From positions 62,001 to 126,000 of the forward strand of contig NZ_JBATXG010000025.1 in assembly GCF_049673105.1 (NCBI RefSeq): DNA of 64,000 bases, written 5' to 3'. The position numbers and the translations under genes are program-made. A model generated the notes under the pieces. The model searched no databases. It had not been told where the DNA came from and saw only the letters and a list, made by a program, of their open reading frames with translations. This stretch comes from Castellaniella sp049673105 (GTDB lineage Bacteria; Pseudomonadota; Gammaproteobacteria; Burkholderiales; Burkholderiaceae_B). Below, piece by piece: positions 16,477-25,612 of the stretch; position 1 is the first letter of the stretch; each line of letters starts with the position of its first letter.

Positions 16477-17323
16477 GAAACGCCACATGATCGCCAATCA
16501 GGCTGGCGATGAAGTAATAGCTGTGGTCATGCCCGGCCTGCCTGCGCAAGGTCAGCGGATACCCGGCATCACGGCAGGCCGCTTCCAGCAATTCAGGGCG
16601 TAGTTGCTCTTCCAGGAATTCATCGTCCAGGCCCTGATCCACCAGCAAAGGCAGGCGCTCGGCATCTGCGGGCAGCGCACGGATCAATTCGACCGCATCC
16701 CACTGCGCCCAGGTGGCGGCATCGTCCCCCAGATAGGCGGCAAAGGCCTTTTGCCCCCAAGGCGCCTGCGTCGGCGCGACGATGGGCGCAAAGGCGGACA
16801 CGCTGCGATAACGCCCCGGATGACGCAAGGCCGTGACCAGCGCCCCATGACCGCCCATGGAATGACCAGCGATACTGCGCGCATCAGACGCCGGGAAATG
16901 CCGTTCGATCAGACCAGGCAGTTCTGTCGCCACATAATCCTGCATGCGGTAATGCGCGGCCCACGGGGCCTGGGTGGCGTTCAGGTAGAAGCCCGCACCC
17001 TGTCCCAGATCATAGGCGGCGTCGTTGGCCACGTCATCGCCGCGCGGGCTGGTGTCCGGGACGACCAGGATCACATTGTGCAAGGAGGCGTAAGCCTGGG
17101 CGCCGGCCTTGGTGATGAAATTCTGTTCCGTGCAGGTCAGGCCCGATAGCCAGTACAGCACGGGGCAGGGTTCGCCGCGCAGGGCGGCAGCGGGCAGGTA
17201 GATGCCAAAGCGCATGTCGCAATTCAGCACGTCGGATGTGTGTTGCCAGACTTCCTGGCTGCCGCCAAAGCTGGTGTGGCGCTCTACGCGCGTCAAAGCA
17301 GTATCTTGGGAAACATCATTCAC
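16454..17323 (-). CDS. fghA: S-formylglutathione hydrolase
   Basis: A 289-residue alpha/beta hydrolase (esterase D family) that splits S-formylglutathione into formate and glutathione, the second step of formaldehyde detoxification. The nucleophile lies in AGHSMGGHGAL, an LSGLTCTEQNF segment near residue 60 is family-specific, the acid is in LLVDQGLDDEFL and the histidine in QAGHDHSYYFI. It follows frmA by 28 bases on the same strand, forming the classical pair. No signal peptide, so cytoplasmic. Confidence 0.95.
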   Translation of the reverse strand: MNDVSQDTALTRVERHTSFGGSQEVWQHTSDVLNCDMRFGIYLPAAALRGEPCPVLYWLSGLTCTEQNFITKAGAQAYASLHNVILVVPDTSPRGDDVANDAAYDLGQGAGFYLNATQAPWAAHYRMQDYVATELPGLIERHFPASDARSIAGHSMGGHGALVTALRHPGRYRSVSAFAPIVAPTQAPWGQKAFAAYLGDDAATWAQWDAVELIRALPADAERLPLLVDQGLDDEFLEEQLRPELLEAACRDAGYPLTLRRQAGHDHSYYFIASLIGDHVAFHAAALRG

Positions 17324-17351
17324 TAGGGTTTTTTCCTCTCTTGAAAAGTGA

Positions 17352-18461
17352 TCAGTAATGCACGACCGATCGGATCGACTTGCCTTCGTGCATCAGCTCA
17401 AAGGCCGTATTGATGTCATCCAGCCCCATGGTGTGGGTGACGAAAGGTTCCAGGTCGATGTCGCCGCGCATGGCTTCCTGCACCATGCCGGGCAGTTGAG
17501 ACCGGCCCTTGACGCCGCCGAAGGCGGTGCCGCGCCAGGACCGGCCTGTGACCAGTTGGAAAGGCCGGGTGGAAATTTCCTGGCCCGCGCCCGCCACGCC
17601 GATGATGATGGACTGGCCCCAGCCCCGATGGGCGGATTCCAGCGCGGCGCGCATGACGTTGACGTTGCCGATGCACTCGAAGCTGTGGTCCACGCCCCAG
17701 CCGGTCATGCCGACGATGACCTGCTGAATGGGGTCGGCGTGGTCCTTGGGGTTGACGCAGTCGGTCGCGCCAAAGACTTTCGCCAGGGCGAATTTGTCGG
17801 GATTGGTATCCACGGCGATGATGCGGCCAGCGCCTGCCTGGCGGGCGCCCTGGACCACGGCCAGGCCGATGCCGCCCAGGCCGAACACCGCGACGGTGTC
17901 GCCTGGCTGGACTTTGGCCGTGTTGCGCACGGCGCCGATGCCGGTGGTGACGCCGCAACCCAGCAGGCAGACCTGTTCAGGATTGGCCTGGGGATCGATT
18001 TTGGCGAGCGAGACTTCCGCCACCACAGTGTATTCGCTGAAGGTCGAGCAGCCCATATAGTGATAGATGGGCTGGCCCTGGTAGGAAAACCGGGTGGTGC
18101 CATCGGGCATGACGCCCTTGCCCTGGGTGGCGCGCACGGCCACGCACAGATTGGTCTTGCCGGACTTGCAGAACAGGCATTCGCCGCATTCGGCGGTGTA
18201 CAGGGGGATGACGTGATCGCCGGGGACGACGCTGGTGACGCCCTCGCCGACCTCCACCACGATGCCGGCGCCTTCATGGCCCAGGACAGCGGGGAAGACA
18301 CCTTCGGGGTCGTCGCCGCTTAAGGTGAAAGCATCCGTGTGGCAGACACCCGTGTGGGTGATTTTGACCAGGACCTCGCCCTTGCGGGGCGGTTCGACGT
18401 CGATTTCGACGACTTGCAGGGGTTTGCCGGCCTCGAAGGCGACGGCGGCGCGGGATTTCAT
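17352..18461 (-). CDS. frmA: S-(hydroxymethyl)glutathione dehydrogenase (class III alcohol dehydrogenase)
   Basis: A 369-residue zinc-dependent medium-chain dehydrogenase that oxidises the glutathione adduct of formaldehyde with NAD. Catalytic zinc region: GVCHTDAFTLSG and LGHEGAGIVVEVG; structural zinc: CGECLFCKSGKTNLC; nucleotide-binding: GLGGIGLAVVQG. The ATG at 18461 is preferred, because GGAG lies eight bases upstream; an in-frame TTG two codons earlier is less likely. It is followed by fghA. Two hairpins separate it from the upstream aldehyde dehydrogenase gene, so it may have its own promoter. Confidence 0.96.
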   Translation of the reverse strand: MKSRAAVAFEAGKPLQVVEIDVEPPRKGEVLVKITHTGVCHTDAFTLSGDDPEGVFPAVLGHEGAGIVVEVGEGVTSVVPGDHVIPLYTAECGECLFCKSGKTNLCVAVRATQGKGVMPDGTTRFSYQGQPIYHYMGCSTFSEYTVVAEVSLAKIDPQANPEQVCLLGCGVTTGIGAVRNTAKVQPGDTVAVFGLGGIGLAVVQGARQAGAGRIIAVDTNPDKFALAKVFGATDCVNPKDHADPIQQVIVGMTGWGVDHSFECIGNVNVMRAALESAHRGWGQSIIIGVAGAGQEISTRPFQLVTGRSWRGTAFGGVKGRSQLPGMVQEAMRGDIDLEPFVTHTMGLDDINTAFELMHEGKSIRSVVHY

Positions 18462-18502
18462 CAGCAAGACTCCAATTCAGGCTGCTTGGGCCATAAGACA
18501 AA

Positions 18503-18542
18503 CCGGCCAGCGGCGGGGATCGATATCCCTGCAACTGGCCGG
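18503..18542. repeat. Nested inverted repeat upstream of frmA
   Basis: CCGGCCAG (18503-18510) pairs with CTGGCCGG (18535-18542), and inside lies a second dyad GGGAT/ATCCC. The element ends about 40 bases before the frmA start. It could be an operator for a formaldehyde-responsive regulator or part of the 5' leader fold. No function is proven. Confidence 0.4.
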
Positions 18543-18566
18543 CGGCTGTAATCAGGCGGAAACATC

Positions 18567-18592
18567 CTGCGCCAGGTCATGGCCTGGCGCAG
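18567..18592 (-). terminator. Hairpin directly after the 2-oxoglutarate semialdehyde dehydrogenase gene
   Basis: A perfect 10-base stem CTGCGCCAGG/CCTGGCGCAG with a 6-base loop begins seven bases beyond the stop codon of the last acid-sugar operon gene. Only a weak T-run follows on the minus strand. It is the likely 3' end of the operon transcript. Confidence 0.5.
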
Positions 18593-18598
18593 ACATCA

Positions 18599-20167
18599 TC
18601 AGAATTCCCGCTGAGCCACCCCCCACGGATTTCCGTCCTGCAGGGCCTGGGGCAATATTTCCTGGGGCACGTCCTGATAACAGACGGGGCGCAAGAAACG
18701 ATCAATCGCCATTGTACCCACCGACGTGGTGCGCGAATCGGACGTCGCCGGAAAGGGGCCGCCATGCACCATGCTGTGGCAGACCTCGACACCGGTCGGA
18801 AAGCCATTGACCAGGATACGACCGGCCTTCAATTCCAGGTCGGGCAGCAGCGCCTGCATCCAGGCGCCGTCGTCCGGCATCTGCGCTTGCAGGGTGGCCG
18901 TCAGTTGGCCTTCCAGGGCGCGGGCGATGGCGACCATGTCGTCCAGGCTTGCGCACTCGATCAGCACGGTGCTGGCGCCGAATACTTCGGCCCCCAGGCC
19001 TTCCGGGTCGGCCAGGAAAGCGGCGGCGGACGTCAGGGCGACCGATGCCTGGCATTGGTTCGGTCCCTGTGCATCCTGCCCTTGGGCCAGGATACGGACC
19101 TGAGGATGATTGCGCAGCGTCTGGACACCGGCCTCGTAGGCGCGATGGATGCCTGCCGTCAGCATGGTGCTGGCCGGCGCGGCGGACGTCTGGGCGACGA
19201 CTGCATTCGTAAAGCGGTCGAAATCCGGCCCCTTGATCCCCAGGACCAGGCCCGGATTGGTGCACAGCTGACCGGCGCTGCCCGTCAACGATGTCACGAA
19301 ACCCTGCGCCATCTGCTCGGCGCGGGCCTGCAGGGCGCCCGGCAGCAGGAAGACCGGGTTGACGCTGCTCATTTCCGCAAAGACAGGGATGGGCTCGGGT
19401 CGTGCGGCGGCGGCTTGCATCAGCGCCAGACCGCCCTGCCGGGAACCGGTAAAAGCCACGGCCTTGATCTGGGGATGACGCACCAATTGCATGCCAATCT
19501 CGTTGCCCGGCCCGGTCAGCAGGGAAAACACGCCGGGCGGCAGGCCGCATTCCTGCACGGCGGCGGCCAGGGCGCGCCCGACCAGTTCCGAAGTGCCCAG
19601 ATGGGCGGAATGAGCCTTGACCACGACAGGGCAGCCTGCCGCCAAAGCGGCGGCGGTATCGCCCCCGGCCACGGAAAAGGCCAGCGGGAAATTGCTGGCG
19701 CCGAACACCGTCACCGGGCCGATGGGGATACGGCGCAGACGAATGTCGCTGCGCGGCATGGGCTTGCGATCCGGCTGCGCGCGTTCGATGCGCACACCCA
19801 GCCAGTCGCCGCGCCGCACCACGTCGGCGAACAAACGCAACTGATTGACGGTACGGCCCAGCTCGCCGCGCAGGCGTGCCTGCGGCAGACCGGTTTCCTG
19901 CATGGCGCGATCGATCAGCGTATCGCCCAGGCCTTCGACCTTGGCGGCGGCGGTTTCCAGAAACGCGGCGCGGGCCGTCAGGGGCAGGTCACGGTAGACC
20001 AGAAAGGCTTCCTGGGCCAGGCGCACGGCCTGATCCACCTGGGCCGCATCGGCGCCCAGCCATTCCGGGGTCAGCGCCTGGCCGGTCGCCGGGTTCACGG
20101 AATGTGCCGCAACCCCGGTACCCTGAACGGCCTGGCCGCCAATCAAAAGATGACCCGTCAACTGCAT
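18599..20167 (-). CDS. NADP-dependent aldehyde dehydrogenase, 2,5-dioxovalerate (2-oxoglutarate semialdehyde) type
   Basis: A 522-residue aldehyde dehydrogenase of the branch that oxidises 2,5-dioxopentanoate to 2-oxoglutarate. The cofactor strand reads GPVTVFGASNFPLAFS, the general base glutamate is in FAEMSSVNPVF, and the nucleophilic cysteine is in SAGQLCTNPG, which is the pattern of this NADP-preferring branch. It overlaps the AraD1 stop codon by one base, so it is translated with it as the last step of the acid-sugar route. Length is normal. The branch assignment comes from motifs and context. Confidence 0.9.
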   Translation of the reverse strand: MQLTGHLLIGGQAVQGTGVAAHSVNPATGQALTPEWLGADAAQVDQAVRLAQEAFLVYRDLPLTARAAFLETAAAKVEGLGDTLIDRAMQETGLPQARLRGELGRTVNQLRLFADVVRRGDWLGVRIERAQPDRKPMPRSDIRLRRIPIGPVTVFGASNFPLAFSVAGGDTAAALAAGCPVVVKAHSAHLGTSELVGRALAAAVQECGLPPGVFSLLTGPGNEIGMQLVRHPQIKAVAFTGSRQGGLALMQAAAARPEPIPVFAEMSSVNPVFLLPGALQARAEQMAQGFVTSLTGSAGQLCTNPGLVLGIKGPDFDRFTNAVVAQTSAAPASTMLTAGIHRAYEAGVQTLRNHPQVRILAQGQDAQGPNQCQASVALTSAAAFLADPEGLGAEVFGASTVLIECASLDDMVAIARALEGQLTATLQAQMPDDGAWMQALLPDLELKAGRILVNGFPTGVEVCHSMVHGGPFPATSDSRTTSVGTMAIDRFLRPVCYQDVPQEILPQALQDGNPWGVAQREF

Positions 20168-21162
20168 CAGTGAATCTCCTTAATCGTGATCAGCGCATCC
20201 GCCGGCTGCTGGCCGATGGGGTTGCGCAAGGCGCGGCCAAAGCCGCCCAGGGAAATCTCGAAACGATCTCCCGCCTGGGTGCGGATGCCGTCCGCGAAGC
20301 TGAGCGTGGACGTGCCAAAGAAATGCACGTGCACGTCGCCCGGCCGGCGAAATCCCGCGTATTTGAAATGATGGTGTTCCAGATTCGCCAGGGTATGGGC
20401 CATATTGGCTTCGCCCGTCACGAAAGGTTTGGACCACAGGACTTGGTCATCACGCATGATACGGGATTCGCCCCGCAGATCGGCGGGCAGGTCGCCCATC
20501 AGGATTTCCGGGCCGAAACTGCAGGCGCGCAGCTTGGAGTGCGCCAGCCACAGGTAGTTGTGGCGTTCGGTGATGTGATCGGAAAACTCATTGCCCACGG
20601 CAAAGCCCAGGCGCACCGGGGTGCCATCGGGCGCAATGACGTACAGGCCGACCAGTTCGGGTTCTTCGCCCGCGTCCTGGGCGCAGCCCGGCACCGGCAA
20701 GGCGCATTCCGGCGCCACGACGCAATCGCCGTCGCCCTTGTAGAACCATTCCGGCTGTACGCCGATCTGACCCGGCGCAGGCCGCCCGCCTTCCAGCCCC
20801 ATCTTGAACATGCGCATGGAATCGCTAAGGTTCGCGTCGTCCGCATCCAGCTTGGCATGCATGGCGGCGCGGGTGTCGGCGCTGCCCAGATGGGTCAGCC
20901 CCGTGCCGGTCACCAGGCAATGCGCCGCATCCGGATGGGTCAACGGCGGCAGCAGCCGCTGCGCATCGATCAATTCCTGATAGGACAGCACCTGGTTGCC
21001 CAAGTGTTGCTGGATCAGGTTTTTCAGCGGCACCTGGTGCTGCAGCGCCATCATGGCCAGCGCGTACGTGCCGCCGACCAGATCGATCACGCTGACCTGG
21101 TCCGTCTCGTCGACCAGCGCGGCCTTGACCCCCTGGGGGTCCTTGAATTGAATCAATCGCAT
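20167..21162 (-). CDS. AraD1/GguC family protein (fumarylacetoacetase fold)
   Basis: A 331-residue protein of the GguC/AraD1 group, which shares the fumarylacetoacetate hydrolase fold. Features include CLVTGTGLTHLGSADTRAAM near residue 83, PEWFYKGDGDCVV, and a metal-site segment AVGNEFSDHITER. Members sit in pentose and hexuronic acid operons, where they are thought to convert 2-keto-3-deoxy sugar acids. Between a sugar-acid dehydratase and a dioxovalerate dehydrogenase, the natural reading is dehydration of 2-keto-3-deoxypentonate to 2,5-dioxovalerate; this is inference from neighbours. Confidence 0.86.
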   Translation of the reverse strand: MRLIQFKDPQGVKAALVDETDQVSVIDLVGGTYALAMMALQHQVPLKNLIQQHLGNQVLSYQELIDAQRLLPPLTHPDAAHCLVTGTGLTHLGSADTRAAMHAKLDADDANLSDSMRMFKMGLEGGRPAPGQIGVQPEWFYKGDGDCVVAPECALPVPGCAQDAGEEPELVGLYVIAPDGTPVRLGFAVGNEFSDHITERHNYLWLAHSKLRACSFGPEILMGDLPADLRGESRIMRDDQVLWSKPFVTGEANMAHTLANLEHHHFKYAGFRRPGDVHVHFFGTSTLSFADGIRTQAGDRFEISLGGFGRALRNPIGQQPADALITIKEIH

Positions 21163-21188
21163 GATGAATCCTTGTCTTGCCTGCCTGG

Positions 21189-22361
21189 CTATTCGATGAT
21201 GTTGAATTGATCCAGATAGCGGTCCGACAGGGTCAGACCCAGGCCGGGCTTGTGCTCGTCCAGGTCGATGAAACCGTTCACCGGCGCCGGATCGCCCTCG
21301 AAGATGTAATAGAACAGCTCGTTGCCAACTTCCACGTCATGCACGGGGAAATATTCCGACATGGGGGACGCCAGCGTGGACATGGTCAGGTGGTAGTTAT
21401 GCATCTGGCCGGCATGCGGGATGACCGGCACGCTGTAGGCCTCGGCCAGGGCGTTGATCTTGTGCGCCGCCGTGATGCCGCCCACGCGGTTGGTGTCGTA
21501 CTGGATGACCGACACCGCGCGCTTGTCCAGCAACTGCCGGAAACCATAGGTGGTGAATTCGTGTTCGCCGCCGGAAATCGGGATGGGGCCGTACTGGTTC
21601 AGTTCCGCATAGCCGTCGATGTCGTCGGCGATCACGGGTTCTTCCAGCCAGCGCGGCTCGAAGATCTCCAGCTTGGGCAGGATGCGCTTGGTGTATTCCA
21701 GGTTCCAGCCCATATAGCATTCCAGCATCAGGTCGGTGTCGTAGCCGATGACGTCACGCACGGCCTGGACGCTGTCCAGGTTCTTGCGCACGCCGGCGGG
21801 GCCGTCCTTCGGGCCGTAGCCGAAACGCATCTTGAAGGCGGTGAAACCCTGGTCCACATAGGATTGGGCTTCGGCCTGCATGGCGTCCAGATCGGTGCGG
21901 TACAGCTTGGACGCGTAGCAGGGGATCTTTTCCTTGGTGCGACCGCCCAACAGCTTGAACACCGGGCGGCCGACGGCCTTGCCCATGATGTCCCACAAGG
22001 CGATATCGATGGCGGAAATCGCCGCCATCGCCACGCCCTTGCGGCCCCAGGCCAGGGTGGAACGATACATGCGCTGCCACAGGTATTCGTAGTCAAAGGG
22101 ATCATGGCCGATCACCAGCGGCGCCAGGTACTGGTCGATGATCTGTTTGGCGATCCTGGGGGCCAGGGCGACGTTGCCCAGGCCGATGATGCCATCATCG
22201 GTTTCGACTTCGACGACCGTCCAGCCGTGAAAACGGAACGTGCCCATCGAATCGCCACGGTCCCACAGGGCGTCCATGGCATTGGTGCAGAAATTCGCCT
22301 GCGGCGGCACGGTCTTGCCCTGCCATTCGAAGACGCGGGCGCGGATGTGTTTGATCTTCAA
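21189..22361 (-). CDS. Sugar-acid dehydratase, mandelate racemase/enolase superfamily (L-rhamnonate dehydratase-like)
   Basis: A 390-residue enolase-superfamily enzyme. After an N-terminal capping domain, the barrel shows DIALWDIMGKAVGRPVFKLLGG, metal ligands in LMLECYMGWN and PRWLEEPV, a third acidic ligand in ISGGEHEFT and a catalytic histidine in PVIPHAGQMHNYH. The barrel and the late His resemble L-rhamnonate dehydratase and related L-lyxonate or L-fuconate enzymes. It removes water from an aldonate to give a 2-keto-3-deoxy acid. The exact sugar is not decided by the sequence; neighbours favour a pentonate. Confidence 0.88.
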   Translation of the reverse strand: MKIKHIRARVFEWQGKTVPPQANFCTNAMDALWDRGDSMGTFRFHGWTVVEVETDDGIIGLGNVALAPRIAKQIIDQYLAPLVIGHDPFDYEYLWQRMYRSTLAWGRKGVAMAAISAIDIALWDIMGKAVGRPVFKLLGGRTKEKIPCYASKLYRTDLDAMQAEAQSYVDQGFTAFKMRFGYGPKDGPAGVRKNLDSVQAVRDVIGYDTDLMLECYMGWNLEYTKRILPKLEIFEPRWLEEPVIADDIDGYAELNQYGPIPISGGEHEFTTYGFRQLLDKRAVSVIQYDTNRVGGITAAHKINALAEAYSVPVIPHAGQMHNYHLTMSTLASPMSEYFPVHDVEVGNELFYYIFEGDPAPVNGFIDLDEHKPGLGLTLSDRYLDQFNIIE

Positions 22362-22405
22362 TTCAAGCTCCGTCTGGAAAATGCGGATAGTCTGTCGGTG
22401 AGGGT

Positions 22406-23428
22406 TCAGGCGTCGGCCTGAACCCGATAAGAAGCGCCCATGCGGCTGGCGATCAGGAACGCGTTGCGCATGGCCTGGACATTGGCGCGGCCCTTGCCCG
22501 CGATGTCGTAGGCGGTGCCGTGGGCCGGGGTCGTGATCGGCACGGGCAGGCCGCCCTGCACGGTGACGCCCTTTTCAAAGCCCATCAGCTTGATGGCGAT
22601 CTGACCCTGGTCGTGATACATGGTCACGATGGCGTCCAACTGGCCGTCGCGCGCCTTCAGGAAAATGGTGTCCGCCGGATACGGCCCTTGCACGGGGATG
22701 CCTTCGGCATTCAGTTCGGCCACCGCCGGGGCGATGATGTCGACTTCCTCACGCCCGCAGGTGCCGCCTTCACCCCCATGCGGGTTGACGGCGGCCACCG
22801 CCACGCGCGGCTGTGCATTGCCCGCTGCCTGCAGCGAGCGGTAGATCAGGCGACCGGCATCCAGCACACGGTCACGGGTGATGTACTGCGTGGCGTCCTT
22901 CAGCGGGATATGCGAGGACACCCGCGCCGTCCACAGGCCGTCCAGGGTATTGAACTCGCAGAAATAGCCGCTGACCTTCAGGTATTCGGCGAAGTGATGC
23001 AGTTCGTCTTCGTGGCGCAGGCCGCCCAGTTTCATGGCGTGCTTGTTCAGGGGAGCGAAGCAGATGGCATCGATCTGGCGCGCCAAGGCGGCGTCCATGC
23101 ACATATCCAGCACCTGCAGCACGGACGCGCCACCTGCGCGGTCCACCTGCCCCATCACGACCTGTTCCGGTCTGACCGTGTCCACGGCCACGAACAGCGG
23201 CAAATCCGACGGGGCTTGGCGCGCCTGCGCCAGCGATGCCAACGGTCGGGTCGGCACCTGCACGCCGGCGATGGCCTGCCCTTGTTCCCACAGCCAAGGA
23301 TCGCCCACCAGCACGATCTTGTCCGCGCCCAGTTCCGCCGGCTGGGACAGCAATCTGGCGATCAGTTCAGGGCCGATGCCGGCCGGGTCGCCCAGCGTCA
23401 GGGCCACAATGGTTTGGTCTTGATTCAT
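22406..23428 (-). CDS. PdxA family dehydrogenase (catabolic PdxA2-like)
   Basis: A 340-residue homologue of 4-hydroxythreonine-4-phosphate dehydrogenase. It begins VALTLGDPAGIGPE, the family signature, and has metal-site histidines in the region LGGLRHEDELHHF and in MYHDQGQIAIKL, with the C-terminal TPAHGTAYDIAGKG. Because it lies in a transporter and sugar-acid operon, not with vitamin B6 genes, a catabolic PdxA2-type role on a phosphorylated or free hydroxy acid is likely. The ATG at 23428 gives the standard N-terminus; one at 23440 is possible. No kinase gene accompanies it here. Confidence 0.87.
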   Translation of the reverse strand: MNQDQTIVALTLGDPAGIGPELIARLLSQPAELGADKIVLVGDPWLWEQGQAIAGVQVPTRPLASLAQARQAPSDLPLFVAVDTVRPEQVVMGQVDRAGGASVLQVLDMCMDAALARQIDAICFAPLNKHAMKLGGLRHEDELHHFAEYLKVSGYFCEFNTLDGLWTARVSSHIPLKDATQYITRDRVLDAGRLIYRSLQAAGNAQPRVAVAAVNPHGGEGGTCGREEVDIIAPAVAELNAEGIPVQGPYPADTIFLKARDGQLDAIVTMYHDQGQIAIKLMGFEKGVTVQGGLPVPITTPAHGTAYDIAGKGRANVQAMRNAFLIASRMGASYRVQADA

Positions 23429-23469
23429 GCGTCTCGTCATCCAAAAAAATTGATTCATCCACAGGCAGG

Positions 23470-24978
23470 CTAGGCAGCCGCCTTCAAGCGGCCCGTCACG
23501 GCCCGTACGCCCTTGGAAATCACCGGCAGGAATGCCATCGCGATCCCGGCGGTCGTCATGGTGCCAACCAGACCGTTGGACCAGAAAATATCCAGGCTGC
23601 CGTTCGAGAACAGCATCGACTGGCGGAAGGCGTCTTCCGCCTTGTCGCCCAGCACCGCAGCCAGAACCAGCGGCGCGATCGGGTAGTTCAGCTTTTTGAA
23701 CAGATAGCCGAAGACACCGAATACCAGCATCAGCCCCACATCGAACAGCGACTGGTTCACGGCGTAGGCGCCGATGGCGCAGATGATGACGATGATGGGC
23801 GCGATGATGGAAAACGGAATCCGCAAAATGGCGGTGAACAGCGGGATGGTGGACAGCACCACGATCAGACCGACGACGTTGCCCAGATACATGCTGGCGA
23901 TCAGCCCCCAGACGAAGTCCTTCTGTTCGACGAACAGCGTCGGCCCAGGCTGCAAGCCCCAGACCATCAGACCGCCCAGCATCACGGCAGCCGTGGCCGA
24001 ACCCGGAATCCCCAGCGTCAGCATGGGCAACAGGGCGCTGGTCCCGGCGGCATGGTCCGCCGTTTCCGGTGCGATCACGCCGTCCAGCGCGCCCTTGCCG
24101 AATTGTTCGGGATGCTTGGACATGTTCTTGGCCACGCTGTAGCTCAGGAACGAGGCAGCCGTCGGCCCGCCCGGGGTGATCCCCATCCAGCAGCCGATCA
24201 GACAGCTGCGCACCCAGGTCGCCCAATAGCGCGGCAGTTTCTTCCAGGTTTCCCAGAGCACGCGCAGATTGACCTTGGCGTTCTCGCCCCGGAACACCAG
24301 GCCTTCCTCGACCGTGCACAGGATCTCGCCGATCCCGAACAGACCGATCACGGCGACTTCGAAGCTGATGCCGCGCAGCAGATCCGTGATCCCGAAGGTC
24401 AGGCGCAGATTGCCGGATACCGTGTCCATGCCGACGCTGGCCAGAATGAAGCCCAGCATCATGGCCGCCACGGTTTTCAGGGCCGGTGTCTTGCCCAGGC
24501 CGATGAAGCTGCCAAAGGCCAGCACGTACACCGCAAAGAATTCGGGCGAACTGAATTCCATCGCGAAGTTCGCGATATAGGTGGACAGGAAGGTCAGCAG
24601 CAACACGCCGACCAGCGCGCCGAACAGGGCGGAGGTATACGCCGCCGCCAGGGCTTCGCCCGCCCGCCCCTGCTTGGCCAGCGGGTGGCCGTCAAAGGTA
24701 GTGGCGATCGACGAGGGCTCGCCCGGAATGTTGAAGATGACCGATGTGACCGAGCCGCCGAACAAGGCGCCCCAGTACATGCAGGACAGCAGGATGATGG
24801 CCGAGACGGGTTCCATGCTGAAGGTCAGCGGCAGCAACAAGGTCACGCCATTGGGGGCGCCCAGGCCGGGCAACACGCCGACCAGAATGCCCAGCAGGAC
24901 GCCGGCCACCATCAGCATCAGGTGTTGCCAGGTCAGCACCACCCCCATGCCGTGCATGAGCAGATCAAACTGTTCCAT
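23470..24978 (-). CDS. tctA: Tripartite tricarboxylate transporter, large permease TctA
   Basis: A 502-residue membrane protein with about eleven or twelve helices. The TctA signature LLGILVGVLPGLGAPNGVTLLLPLTF is near the N-terminus, and a second inverted repeat-like PLGG-type segment, MLTLGIPGSATAAVMLGG, is in the middle. TctA carries the substrate path of these sodium- or proton-driven uptake systems. It follows tctB by ten bases. The operon context indicates import of a sugar acid rather than citrate. Confidence 0.95.
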   Translation of the reverse strand: MEQFDLLMHGMGVVLTWQHLMLMVAGVLLGILVGVLPGLGAPNGVTLLLPLTFSMEPVSAIILLSCMYWGALFGGSVTSVIFNIPGEPSSIATTFDGHPLAKQGRAGEALAAAYTSALFGALVGVLLLTFLSTYIANFAMEFSSPEFFAVYVLAFGSFIGLGKTPALKTVAAMMLGFILASVGMDTVSGNLRLTFGITDLLRGISFEVAVIGLFGIGEILCTVEEGLVFRGENAKVNLRVLWETWKKLPRYWATWVRSCLIGCWMGITPGGPTAASFLSYSVAKNMSKHPEQFGKGALDGVIAPETADHAAGTSALLPMLTLGIPGSATAAVMLGGLMVWGLQPGPTLFVEQKDFVWGLIASMYLGNVVGLIVVLSTIPLFTAILRIPFSIIAPIIVIICAIGAYAVNQSLFDVGLMLVFGVFGYLFKKLNYPIAPLVLAAVLGDKAEDAFRQSMLFSNGSLDIFWSNGLVGTMTTAGIAMAFLPVISKGVRAVTGRLKAAA

Positions 24979-24988
24979 GACAAATTAC

Positions 24989-25519
24989 TCAGAAATCGGC
25001 GAAAGGGCCGGCGTACAGATTGACTTCAAACCACACGGTGAAAATGAAGTAGGTCGCCAGCGGGACGCTGATGGAAATCAGCAGGATTTTCCAGATCGGA
25101 TGGGGCTTTCCGGATTCCGCCAGGCGCCACATGAACCAGGCCAGAAACAACGCCGCCGACACATACATGCCGACGAAAAACATCAGCACGACGTAAGCCA
25201 CGATCGGCAGAAACACATTCAGGACCTGCCGCAATTCCGTTTTGGTCGTCAGGCGGCCCCGCCCTTCGGGCCAGTGGAGGATGGTGCGGACTGCGGTCCC
25301 CAGACAGGCCAGGAACATCAGCAGACCGATGTAAAACGGGAAATACCCGGCTTGCGGACCGGCCACATCCCAGCCTATGCCCTGGTCCAGGCTGTCGATC
25401 ATCACCACGGCTGCGATCAGCATCAACATGCTGGAGGTAAACAGCCCCCCGACGCGCAGGCTGATGCCGCCACGTTCCTCGGCGCCATTGCCCGGCCCCT
25501 GTCTTGTGTCCTGATTCAT
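24989..25519 (-). CDS. tctB: Tripartite tricarboxylate transporter, small permease TctB
   Basis: A 176-residue membrane protein with four hydrophobic segments. The segments are around VGGLFTSSMLMLIAAVVMI, FPFYIGLLMFLACLG, FLPIVAYVVLMFF and ILLISISVPLATYFIF, the order expected of TctB. The start at 25519 is chosen because it gives a short hydrophilic N-terminus; an in-frame start upstream at 25609 would overlap the hairpin after tctC. It partners TctA and TctC. Confidence 0.9.
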   Translation of the reverse strand: MNQDTRQGPGNGAEERGGISLRVGGLFTSSMLMLIAAVVMIDSLDQGIGWDVAGPQAGYFPFYIGLLMFLACLGTAVRTILHWPEGRGRLTTKTELRQVLNVFLPIVAYVVLMFFVGMYVSAALFLAWFMWRLAESGKPHPIWKILLISISVPLATYFIFTVWFEVNLYAGPFADF

Positions 25520-25576
25520 AGGAATATTCCCTGACGGGCGCCCCGCCCAGACGGACGGGGCCTGTATTGCAACCGC

Positions 25577-25602
25577 ACGGGGCGGCGCGAAGCGCGCCCC
25601 GT
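25577..25602 (-). promoter_or_regulatory. Intercistronic hairpin after tctC
   Basis: ACGGGGCGGCGC and GCGCGCCCCGT pair with one bulged G and a short GAA loop, starting eleven bases past the tctC stop codon. No T-tract follows on the minus strand. Such structures after a binding-protein gene usually protect its mRNA or reduce read-through, so that more TctC than TctAB is made. Confidence 0.5.
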
Positions 25603-25612
25603 CATCCACGAC

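Noticed and set aside
23236..25023. A 595-codon plus-strand frame opposite tctA and pdxA
   Set aside because: Rich in Gln, His, Arg and Gly as expected of antisense codons; the minus strand encodes clear transporter and enzyme genes.
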